Below, one piece after another: positions 43,729-54,400 of a stretch of 64,000 bases of DNA. The DNA is from Microbulbifer sp. YPW16 (GTDB taxonomy: Bacteria > Pseudomonadota > Gammaproteobacteria > Pseudomonadales > Cellvibrionaceae), in NCBI RefSeq assembly GCF_021290385.1, contig NZ_CP089928.1:1720501-1784500 (forward strand). Direction: 5' to 3'. How positions within the stretch are numbered: position 1 is the first letter of the stretch; the number at the start of each line of letters is the position of its first letter. The position numbers and the translations under genes are program-made. The notes below the pieces were generated by a model. The model did not search any database. It was not told the DNA's origin and was given only the letters and a program-made list of their open reading frames with translations.

Positions 43729-44021
43729 TTTTGTACAAAATGAGCTCGCAACCTTACGTGCGCCTCTTCAAACAATAGGGTAAAGCGAACAGACTCTCTA
43801 CTACCCGAAACCAACTTGTAGTTGTTTGCCACTAGCTTGCCAAAATGCTCATCGAAATTACCAACCTCTCTGCTTTGATATTCCTTCTGAAACGCTTTGA
43901 AGAATTCTTCGTGTTCGCTAAACCTCTCTAAAGGCGAAAACTCGCAGATGTGCCATGGCTGATCAGATTCAAAAACCTTAAAGCTAGCAATTCGATTTCC
44001 TTTGTGCTCGAGATATATCAT
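43722..44021 (-). CDS. Cassette gene: small soluble protein of unknown function
   Basis: A 99-residue protein (EHKGNRIASFKVFESDQPWHICEFSPLERFSEHEEFFKAFQKE, VRFTLLFEEAHVRLRAHF) with no signal or membrane segment. No family recognised; it has the charged, mixed alpha/beta look of many cassette proteins. Its stop TAA is the first core of attC site 1, and a GTTATGT core lies 24 bases before its start. Confidence 0.65.
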   Translation of the reverse strand: MIYLEHKGNRIASFKVFESDQPWHICEFSPLERFSEHEEFFKAFQKEYQSREVGNFDEHFGKLVANNYKLVSGSRESVRFTLLFEEAHVRLRAHFVQNT

Positions 44022-44075
44022 TTATAGATCGCTCTTAGCTCACAGACACATAACAGTTTATTAATAGGCGTGGCC

Positions 44076-44139
44076 ATATCTGGGCATATGGTTACATCTG
44101 ACCATCAATGCCTATATCTGGACATATATGCCCAGATAT
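44076..44139. repeat. Three copies of ATATCTGGRCATAT
   Basis: ATATCTGGGCATAT (44076-44089), ATATCTGGACATAT (44114-44127) and the inverse ATATGCCCAGATAT (44126-44139) lie between the array and the parC terminator. The last two overlap head to head into one large palindrome. This could be an operator cluster or a recombination-site remnant. Confidence 0.7.
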
Positions 44140-44165
44140 AACCATCCCCTGTATCCACATGCAAA

Positions 44166-44193
44166 AAAACAGGCGCCATTTGGCGCCTGTTTT
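44166..44193. terminator. parC terminator
   Basis: Perfect 13-bp arms AAAACAGGCGCCA and TGGCGCCTGTTTT with a TT loop. On the minus strand the stem runs into T7, so it ends the parC transcript. Confidence 0.9.
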
Positions 44194-44225
44194 GAGTTGC
44201 TGTTGTCATTCCCGGCGGAGCGGGC

Positions 44226-46472
<2,247 letters not shown>

Positions 46473-46628
46473 ACAGCGTGAATCTCGTTATTCTGTCTGG
46501 GAGAGGCGGATTATGGCGAGGAATCGGGAAGGGTTCAAAGGCCGGGAGTAACTGTGGGCCTGGGCAACCCGTTTTTGGCACTTGCGGGGACAGCGATCAC
46601 TGCCCCCGGGAAAGCCCATGGCGACCGC

Positions 46629-47240
46629 TTACATACGGACTTCGGCGGAGAACTGCAGCGTGCTTTCCACACCCTTGTCACCGTTGTAGCTGTAGTAGGC
46701 CAGGGAGCCCAGTACCCGGTCGGTGAACAGGAACCTTGCGAATGGCTTGATGTAGCTATCGCTCTCGATGCTGATATCCTCGCTGTAGCAGTCGGTACAG
46801 CTGGTGATGGTGCGGTCGATATCAAAGTATCGGTAACCGACGTTGACGCCAGCCTCGAAACGGTCGCTGAAGGAGTGCACCAGGCCGCCGTCGATATACA
46901 GCGAGCCGGCATCGATGCTCGAATCTTGCGTCCTCTGGTCGCCGGTTACGATATTCTCCACGTCCTGGGAGAACTCGTCCTCGTCATCAATAAAGAAAAT
47001 GCTACCGCCGACAGAGAAGTTGAACATGCCTTTGCGACCGGCATAGCTGGCGCCGATTCCGAACCCGCTGTCGGCGATGCCATTGAGCGCGGCGGCATCG
47101 GCGTCGAGGCTGATGGTCTCGCCATGAAAGCCCCAGCTGCCCTGGTATACCGCACCGACTTCGGCGACTGGCTGTGCTGCCAGTGGCATGGCCACACCAC
47201 CGGCGACAAGGATTGCAGCCAGTTTGCTGAGTTTGGACAT
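46629..47240 (-). CDS. Small outer-membrane beta-barrel protein
   Basis: A 203-residue protein with signal peptide (AAILVAGGVAMPLAAQ) and barrel-like strands (GFGIGASYAGRKGMFNFSVGGSIFF, FEAGVNVGYRYFDIDRTI, GSLAYYSYNGDKGVESTLQFSAEVRM). Cys pair TSCTDCYSE in one loop. Likely an eight-stranded OMP; role unknown. An AT-rich leader with TATATAA precedes its start. Confidence 0.7.
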   Translation of the reverse strand: MSKLSKLAAILVAGGVAMPLAAQPVAEVGAVYQGSWGFHGETISLDADAAALNGIADSGFGIGASYAGRKGMFNFSVGGSIFFIDDEDEFSQDVENIVTGDQRTQDSSIDAGSLYIDGGLVHSFSDRFEAGVNVGYRYFDIDRTITSCTDCYSEDISIESDSYIKPFARFLFTDRVLGSLAYYSYNGDKGVESTLQFSAEVRM

Positions 47241-47408
47241 AGTGATTACCCCAAGGTTATATAGTTAAAATAAGCGCCAATATTGAAACAAAAAATCACT
47301 TATGACTCAAAAAAAGAAATTTTTTTCCGATAACCCGGCATTGCGCCCCGACGCGCCAAGCGCTGTGTGTAGCCCCCGGACTCCCGGGCATGACAGCGGG
47401 AAATTACC

Positions 47409-48008
47409 TTGAAGGAGCAGCGTCTTTCCCTCGACCAGCTCTCCACCGACCTCCTGCAGCCCGCCTCCCTGGAGGTGGCGCCCGGCGAGATCATCTGCCT
47501 GTCCGGGGCCAGCGGCAGCGGCAAGACACGGCTGCTGAGGGCGATCGCCGACCTGGAGCCCCACGGCGGCACGGCCCGGCTGGGGCACCGGGCCCAGGGG
47601 GAAATGCGTGGTCATGCCTGGCGCCGCCAGGTGATGCTGGTGCCGGCCGAGAGCGCCTGGTGGTTCGATACGGTGGGGGAACACCTGCAACAACCGCAGC
47701 CCGAGGCGCTGGCCGCACTGGGCTTCAGTGATGAGGCGGGGGAGTGGTCGGTGGACCGCCTGTCGTCCGGCGAAAAGCAGCGCCTGGCCCTGGTGCGGGC
47801 CATGTCGTTCAAACCGGCGGCCCTGCTACTGGACGAGCCCACTGCCAACCTGGACCCCGACACCACCCGCGCCACTGAAAACTGGCTGGTGGAGTGCATT
47901 CACAAACGCCGCTTGCCGGCACTCTGGGTCGCCCACGACCAGGAGCAGATCGAACGCGTCGCCGACCGGCATTTCCATATTGCCGATGGCCGGCTGGAGG
48001 AGCGCTGA
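47409..48008 (+). CDS. fetA: ABC transporter ATPase FetA
   Basis: A 199-residue ABC ATPase: Walker A GASGSGKTRLL (~33), signature LSSGEKQRLALVRAM (~123), Walker B ALLLDEPTANLDPD, H-loop WVAHDQ. The short length and direct junction with a UPF0014 permease (ATG immediately after the TGA) identify the FetAB pair, an exporter linked to iron homeostasis and peroxide resistance in E. coli. Start ATG follows AAGGAG after the AT-rich leader. Confidence 0.9.
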   Translation: MKEQRLSLDQLSTDLLQPASLEVAPGEIICLSGASGSGKTRLLRAIADLEPHGGTARLGHRAQGEMRGHAWRRQVMLVPAESAWWFDTVGEHLQQPQPEALAALGFSDEAGEWSVDRLSSGEKQRLALVRAMSFKPAALLLDEPTANLDPDTTRATENWLVECIHKRRLPALWVAHDQEQIERVADRHFHIADGRLEER

Positions 48009-48812
48009 ATGGAAGTGATTGACCTCTCCTGGTGGCAACTGGCGCTGGCCGCAGGACTGGTGGTGGTGCTGGCCACCTGTATTTACCTGGCCCGACTGGG
48101 CCTGGCCGGCTCACTGCTGGTGGCCGCCACACGCACGGCGGTGCAGCTGGCGCTGGTGGGCCTGGTACTGGAGGCACTGTTCTCCGTCGGCAGCCTGCTG
48201 TGGGTGGCGCTGATGGGGCTGGGTATGCTGTTGCTGGCCGGTCGCGAGGTGATGGCGCGGCAGCAGCGACGACTGCGCGGCGGCTGGAGCTTTACCATCG
48301 GCACCGCCGCCATGTTTGTCTCGGCATTCAGCGTTACCGTGCTCACCCTGGTGGCGGTGATCGGGCCCACGCCCTGGTACGAGCCACAGTACGCAATCCC
48401 GCTGCTGGGCATGATGCTGGGCAACACCATGACCGGCGTGGCACTGGGACTGGACCGCCTGACCGAGGGGCTGTGGCGACAGCGCCAGCTGGTGGAGAAC
48501 CGCCTGATGCTGGGGGAAACCTGGTCCAGCGCCTGCGGTAGCATCCGCCGCGAAGCCATGCGCTCGGGGCTGATGCCGATCATCAACTCGATGGCGGCGG
48601 CCGGTATTGTCTCGCTGCCGGGCATGATGACCGGCCAGATCCTGGCGGGCACGGCGCCGGCACTGGCGGTGAAATACCAGATCCTGATCATGTTCACCAT
48701 TGCCGCCGGCACCGGCTTCGGCACCTTTGTCGCGGTGAGCGTGGCTTCGCGCCGCCTGTTCGATCACCGCGAGCGCCTGCGGCTGGACCGGCTTACCAGC
48801 AGTACCGCCTAA
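48009..48812 (+). CDS. fetB: ABC transporter permease FetB (UPF0014)
   Basis: A 267-residue membrane protein with about seven helices. UPF0014 signatures: RTAVQLALVGLVLEALF, YAIPLLGMMLGNTMTGVALGLDRL, IINSMAAAGIVSLPGMMTGQILAG. It forms the membrane part of the FetAB iron exporter. Tail-to-tail overlap of 4 bases with the MgtC-like gene. Confidence 0.92.
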   Translation: MEVIDLSWWQLALAAGLVVVLATCIYLARLGLAGSLLVAATRTAVQLALVGLVLEALFSVGSLLWVALMGLGMLLLAGREVMARQQRRLRGGWSFTIGTAAMFVSAFSVTVLTLVAVIGPTPWYEPQYAIPLLGMMLGNTMTGVALGLDRLTEGLWRQRQLVENRLMLGETWSSACGSIRREAMRSGLMPIINSMAAAGIVSLPGMMTGQILAGTAPALAVKYQILIMFTIAAGTGFGTFVAVSVASRRLFDHRERLRLDRLTSSTA

Positions 48813-49294
48813 TCGCCGGGATCCTCTGTTTTTTTCACCCCCGGCAGGTGCTCCTTGGCCGATGTCACCACCCGCAGGGTGGTAAAGGTGAGCGCGCTGA
48901 TCACGATGGCTATCTCCATGCGGCCCAGGGCCACCGACAGGCCGATGGCGCCGGTGGCCCAGAGGCTCGCCGCCGTCGCCGTGCCCTGCACACGCCCCTC
49001 GCCCTCGGACACGCTTTTCAGGATGGCGCCGCCGCCGATAAAGCCCATGCCGGTGATGATCCCCTCGATCACCCGGCCTTCGGCGCCGGTGGAGTCCAGC
49101 ACCGCGAACCCCACCAGCGTGTAACCACAGGCGGCCACCGCCACCAGCGGGAAAGTTCGCAGGCCTGCAGAGCGCTCGCGCTTTTCCCGGTCCCAGCCGA
49201 TGGGCAAAGCCAGCACATAGGCACAGGCCATATCAACCACGTGGTGCAATACCAGCTGCCAGTCGATATCCAGGAACTGCTGCAGCGCTTCCAT
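48809..49294 (-). CDS. MgtC/SapB-family membrane protein
   Basis: A 161-residue protein with four to five helices: AYVLALPIGWDREKRERSAGLRTFPLVAVAACGYTLVG (the conserved RExxGLRT signature of the family), GIITGMGFIGGGAIL, ATAASLWATGAIGLSVALG. MgtC proteins help bacteria cope with low magnesium and inside acid vacuoles by controlling ATP synthase, but most members are uncharacterised. A short C-terminus shows this is the SapB-like form without the ACT-like tail. Confidence 0.88.
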   Translation of the reverse strand: MEALQQFLDIDWQLVLHHVVDMACAYVLALPIGWDREKRERSAGLRTFPLVAVAACGYTLVGFAVLDSTGAEGRVIEGIITGMGFIGGGAILKSVSEGEGRVQGTATAASLWATGAIGLSVALGRMEIAIVISALTFTTLRVVTSAKEHLPGVKKTEDPGD

Positions 49295-49320
49295 GCGAAT
49301 AAACCCCGGGCGGGACCGGA

Positions 49321-51267
49321 TCAGGCGTCGATATCCGGATGGTCCTTGCGTGTCTTGTTGATCAGCCCGCCCTGTTTCAGGGTATCGATTTCCTCAGCGG
49401 AGAGGTTGTGTACCACGGTGAAGGTGTCGCCGCTCTTGCCATCCCTGACTTCCACCGGCTCACCCTCCTTCAGCTGGTCGGCAGGGTTGTCGATTTCCAG
49501 CTCGGCGTCCTGCTCCAGCCGGTCGTAATCCTCCGGTTTGTCGAACAGCAGCGGCAGCACACCGAAATTGATCAGGTTGCGCCGGTGGATGCGCGCCATG
49601 CTCTTGGCAATCACGCAACGCACACCCAGGTAACGGGGGGTAATGGCGGCGTGCTCGCGGCTGGAACCCTGGCCGTAATTCTCACCGCCGATCACAAAAC
49701 TGTCGCCATCCAGGTCCATGGCACGGTCGTAAAACTGCTCGTCAATGCGCGAGAAGGTGTAGCGGCTGATCTCGGGAATATTCGAGCGCAGCGGCAGGAT
49801 CTCGGCGCCGGCCGGGAGGATCTCGTCGGTGGAGACATTGTCGCCGGCCTTCAGCAGGATCGGGCCCTTCAATGTTTCCGGCAGCGGGTCAAAATCCGGT
49901 AGCGGCTGGATATTGGGGCCCTTGACCAGCTCCACTTCCACCGGGATTTCCTGCGGCGGCTGCAGCAGCGGGCGCATATCCGGCAGCTCATCGGGCTCGC
50001 TGAATTGCGGGTAGTCCATATCCATATCGCGGGGATCGGTGATCTCACCGCGCAGTGCGCTGGCGGTGGCCGTTTCGGGGCTGCAGAGGTAAACCTGGTC
50101 TTCCTTGGTGCCGGAGCGACCGGGGAAATTGCGCGGTACCGTGCGCAGGCTGATCTGGCCGCTGGCCGGAGCCTGGCCCATGCCGATACAGCCACCGCAA
50201 CCGGTCTGGTGCAGGCGCGCACCCGCCTCGAGCAGTCGCGCCAGGTCACCCGTACGGCTGATCTCCTCCAGCAACTGGCGGGAAGTGGGGTTGATGTCGA
50301 ACGAGACGCTCTCGTCCACATGTTTGCCCTCCACCATCCGCGCCGGTATCACAAAATCCCGCAGGCCCGGGTTGGCGGAGGAACCGATATAACTCTGGTA
50401 GATTGGCTTGCCCGCCACTTCGCTCACCGGCACCACATTGTCCGGACTGGAGGGGCAGGCGATCAGCGGCTCCAGCGAAGACAGGTCGATGGTCTCTTCC
50501 TCGTCATAGGTAGCCCCCTCGTCGGCCTTCAGCTCGACAAAGTCGTCCTCGCGCTGCTGCTGGCGCAGGAAGGCGCGTACCGTTTCATCGGCAGGGAACA
50601 CGCTGGAGGTGGCGCCCAGTTCCTGGCCCATATTGGCAATCACGTGGCGATCCATCGCCGTGAGGTTCTTCAGGCCAGGCCCGTAATATTCGATGACCTT
50701 GTTGACCCCGCCCTTGACCGAATGCCGGCGCAGCATTTCCAGGATAATGTCCTTGGCGCTGACCCAGGGTGGCAGTTCGCCCTCCAGCTTCACCCCCATG
50801 ATTTTGGGCATGGTGACGGAGAACGGCATACCCGCCATGGCCAGGGCCACCTGCAACCCGCCGGCGCCAATCGCCAGCATGCCCATGGAACCAGCGGCAC
50901 AGGTGTGGCTGTCGGACCCCAGCAGGGTCTTGCCGGGCACCCCGAAGCAGGACATATGCACCGGGTGGCTGACACCGTTGCCCGGGCGCGAGTACCAGGC
51001 GCCGAACTTGCGACAGGCGCTCTGCAGGAACAGGTGATCGTCGGCGTTCTTGAAGTCTGTCTGCAGCAGGTTGTGGTCGACATACTGCGCCGACACCTCG
51101 GTCTTGACCCGCGGCAGCCCCAGCGCTTCGAATTCGAGCATCACCATGGTGCCGGTGGCATCCTGGGTCAGGGTCTGGTCGATCTTAAGTTCGATCGGCC
51201 TGCCCGGTTCCAGGGTGCCGCTTTCCAGGTGTGACTCGATCAGTTTCTGGGCGAGGTTCTTCGGCAT
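49321..51267 (-). CDS. acn: Aconitate hydratase
   Basis: A 648-residue aconitase with cluster ligands in GSDSHTCAAGSMGMLAIG (~119) and TGCGGCIGMGQAP (Cys ~358 and 361), and the swivel domain IGGENYGQGSSREHAAITPRYLGV (~535). It interconverts citrate and isocitrate through a [4Fe-4S] centre. The short length and motif order are of the mitochondrial/AcnM-like type rather than AcnA (~890) or AcnB (~865). The ATG at 51267 has GGGAGA at the right distance; the longer frame has none. Confidence 0.92.
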   Translation of the reverse strand: MPKNLAQKLIESHLESGTLEPGRPIELKIDQTLTQDATGTMVMLEFEALGLPRVKTEVSAQYVDHNLLQTDFKNADDHLFLQSACRKFGAWYSRPGNGVSHPVHMSCFGVPGKTLLGSDSHTCAAGSMGMLAIGAGGLQVALAMAGMPFSVTMPKIMGVKLEGELPPWVSAKDIILEMLRRHSVKGGVNKVIEYYGPGLKNLTAMDRHVIANMGQELGATSSVFPADETVRAFLRQQQREDDFVELKADEGATYDEEETIDLSSLEPLIACPSSPDNVVPVSEVAGKPIYQSYIGSSANPGLRDFVIPARMVEGKHVDESVSFDINPTSRQLLEEISRTGDLARLLEAGARLHQTGCGGCIGMGQAPASGQISLRTVPRNFPGRSGTKEDQVYLCSPETATASALRGEITDPRDMDMDYPQFSEPDELPDMRPLLQPPQEIPVEVELVKGPNIQPLPDFDPLPETLKGPILLKAGDNVSTDEILPAGAEILPLRSNIPEISRYTFSRIDEQFYDRAMDLDGDSFVIGGENYGQGSSREHAAITPRYLGVRCVIAKSMARIHRRNLINFGVLPLLFDKPEDYDRLEQDAELEIDNPADQLKEGEPVEVRDGKSGDTFTVVHNLSAEEIDTLKQGGLINKTRKDHPDIDA

Positions 51268-51480
51268 GTTGGCGTCTCCCTTTGATGAGCGCTTGCGCTG
51301 CAGATTTCTGCCACTTGGCAGGTATTGCCACAATCGGGAAAACCCGCAAAGTGGATCGCACGTCAATAAATTGCATTCACATGAACGGCTTTTCAACCAT
51401 AGCTGGCAATTGGGTTTTCCAATCCCGGCAATTGCCGCGCACTATCTGTGGACGGCCGGGTATTCAACGCCCGCGCGCCC

Positions 51481-54400
51481 CTAACTGGAAAACTCCACCC
51501 GCGGCTCGTCGAAATCCCGGCCGTTGTAATCGGGCGCGCACTGGATAAATTCATCGGCGGAAATACCGGCCTCAATCAGGAACCGGGCCACCGCGCGACT
51601 GCGCCGGCGCGCCAGGCGTTCCAGTTCCTCCAGTTTTTCAATCGGCGGGTACCGGTACAGTGTTTCCCGTGTCCGGCGACTGTGCCACATGGGTGGCGTG
51701 GTCTGCGGGTCCAGTGCGTGCCAGTCGCGGGCATTCGCAATGCCGCAGATACCGGGACGCGCCTCCGGTCTTTCCTGCAGGGTTTCCACAACCTCGTCGA
51801 GCTGCCGCCTGGCGGCATCATTCAGCTCGGCGCTGCCTGGCGCAAATTCAATCGGGTCAAAGTCCACTGCCATCAGGCGTTGCCATGCCAGTTGCCCCAG
51901 GCTGTAAAAGCCCAGCGGGGTAAAATAGCTGAACAGGGCCTCGAGAATGGCGCGCTGCAACAGCTCGCTGAAAATAAAGCTGAAGGAAAAACTCGGGTCG
52001 TAGAGGTTGCCAGTCACCGGCATGGTGAAGCGGACATCGCCCTTCCCGTCCCGCAACAGGTAGAGAGCGACGTTCAGGGGAATCATTGATTCTTCCACCG
52101 ACAGCTGATCGCTGTCACGCACCCGGCGCACCCGTATTTTATTCAGGCGCATGTCTGCCACCGCGTCCACCTTGTTTTCGTGGATGATGATATCGACAAC
52201 AGCATCCAGCTGGCCCTGCAGGATTTTATAGCCCAGCAGGTTGGCCATATACGGCGTGGCGGGAATCAGGTTGGCGTTGGCGATGCTGGCAGTCAGGCTG
52301 GCATTCCATTTTTCTGTCGCCAGGTAATCGAGCGTACCCGCCAGCTGCAGCTCGCCATAGCCGCCGGGACGGCCTTTCAATACGATCGTGGCCGGGTCGT
52401 CCTCGGGATAATTGCCGGCATTTTCCAGCTTTACGTAGATCTGGCGGATAGGCAGCCGTGCGCGGAACTGCCCCTGCCGGTCGAGCCAGGTAAAGCGTCC
52501 TCCCTGCAGGGTGGCGTGATGCAGCCGGTAACGGAACGGCCGCCGTTCCGCGGTAGCGGGCTCGGGTTCGCCCTCCACTCCCAACAGCTTCCCGAATCGC
52601 TCTTCAATCGGGAAGTCGCCTCCCTTGTCGCGGAACAGGATCAGCTTGGGCCGCTCGATCTCAAGATCGCTGATCTCCAGCGCGTTGGCTGCAGTTGAAT
52701 AGGTTACCTGCTCCGCCCGCAACTGCCGCACCTCACTGTCCCAGCCATGGCGCTTGAATTCGGGCGCCTCCTCGTGGCGCCCCAGGAATCCCAGCTCACT
52801 GGCCTCCAGCCACGGTATCCCGATTTCCCCTTCACGCAGTACTGCCTGCGCGGTATGGATCTCGGTGGCCCGCACCAGCTCCCGCCCATCGGTGCCGAGT
52901 ACCAGCAACTCGTTGGCATCAAGCTTTGCCAGCTGCAGGTATTGGTCCCCGGCCCGGTAACTGCCGTCGACATCCAGCCGCCCGAGGGTAAAGCAGTGGT
53001 GGATCGGCGCCACGTACCCCCTCGGCAGGCAACCGGAGATGGTATCCAGCAACAGGCCATCGACCGCGAAGAGGCCTTCGCCAAGATACACACGGTCGGC
53101 GCCCAGGGAGTCAAACAGCAGCAACCCGGAAGGCAGCCCGGACGGGAAACCGTCCTGGGTGAACCGGCCCTCCCCCACTGTCAGGCCGTAAATGGTACTG
53201 GCACCGTTGGCCGGGTCGACGCCCCGCCGCTCCACGCGGATCTCACCCAGCTGGTAGCAGGGGGTCAGGCCGGTACCCGGGAACCAGTCTGCGGAGAGAC
53301 ACCCACTGGCTCCCGCCAGGCTGATAAAGGGCGACTCCCCCCCATAGCTCAGCTGGTCCAGTCGCAGCTGCCGGATTTCCAGCGGCCGCCCGGCGCGGCC
53401 ACTGATTACCAGACCGTCCAGCTCGATGGCGCCATCGCTGCCGAATGGCCCCGCCAGCGACAATTGTTGCCGGCCCGGCAGGGACAGGCTGCGCAGGCGG
53501 ATACAGGGTTCGGTGGCCGGGGGTTCCAGCGCCTCCGCCACTTGCTCCACCGCCCGCGCAACAGGACCCGTATCACAGCCGACAAAGCCGCCCAACCGGA
53601 AATCGGTGACGGACAGCTCTGTCCCGCCGCTCCAGCGCAGCCTTTGCCAGCCCAGTTGGTCCACGCCAAAACGGGCGAAATCACCGCCTTCCTGCCAGAG
53701 CCGGATTGGCTCCGGCTGTAGCGCTGCCAGTTCCACCATTGGCGCCGCGGCGCCCAGGCCGATGCGGCTGACACCGGTGAACTCGAGTCGCGGCGCCACG
53801 ATGCAGTCGCCGACCCCGCGCGCCCGCACGGCCGGCGGCAAGAGCTCGCGCATGCCGCAGGCCTGCACTTCCCGCAGCTCCAGGTTGCGCAGCAACAGCG
53901 CCTCCTCATCCAGCCCCAGCTCTGCCACGCGCGCCGACTCGAACCGCCACAGCGGCCGGGCCACCGGCGATGTTTTCATCACCGTTTCCCCCAGTCGCAA
54001 TTCGGCTGCGTCGTCACTGCCCTGCAGCCTCACATCGTCGACCGAACCACAGCGCGGCAATCCCGGCCGCAGGGAGACACTCTCCGGCAGGCAACCGTGG
54101 ACTTCTGCCACTGCCACGTCCTGCGCACGTAACCGGTCGGGCATCTTGTCCGGCCGCGACCAGTCGAGCTTCAGCAAGCCGACACGGGCGTCTTCAATCC
54201 CCGCCAGGTACTCATCTTCGGCACCCAGCAGCCGCGCCTGTCCCAGCCGGGATTCACCCAGGTCCATGGCCAGCTGGCGCGCGTCGGCGCGAATGCTGAA
54301 GCTGTTCCCCAGGGCCAGGTCTTCCAGCCGGGCGCATTCCGCCGTGTTCCCGGTGTCGCGACTGCCCTTCCGCGGCCGGCAACCGCGGGCCGCCTCCAGG

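Larger units (their letters stand above)
40514..44060 (-). mobile_element. Integron cassette array without integrase (CALIN)
   Basis: About 3.5 kb of AT-rich DNA with small, mostly unrelated genes all on the minus strand. Genes are separated by 60-80 bp sites that start TAACAAG and end GTTA with internal dyad symmetry, as attC sites do. Two genes (43722-44021 and 43327-43659) have stop codons formed by the TAAC core, and the next start follows within about 10-20 bases, which is cassette structure. No integrase reading frame is present in the window; the 5' side abuts parC. A GTTATGT core at 44045-44056 marks the upstream edge. Confidence 0.72.

Noticed and set aside
50005-51234. 409-codon plus-strand open frame
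   Set aside because: It is antisense to aconitase and shows no domain.
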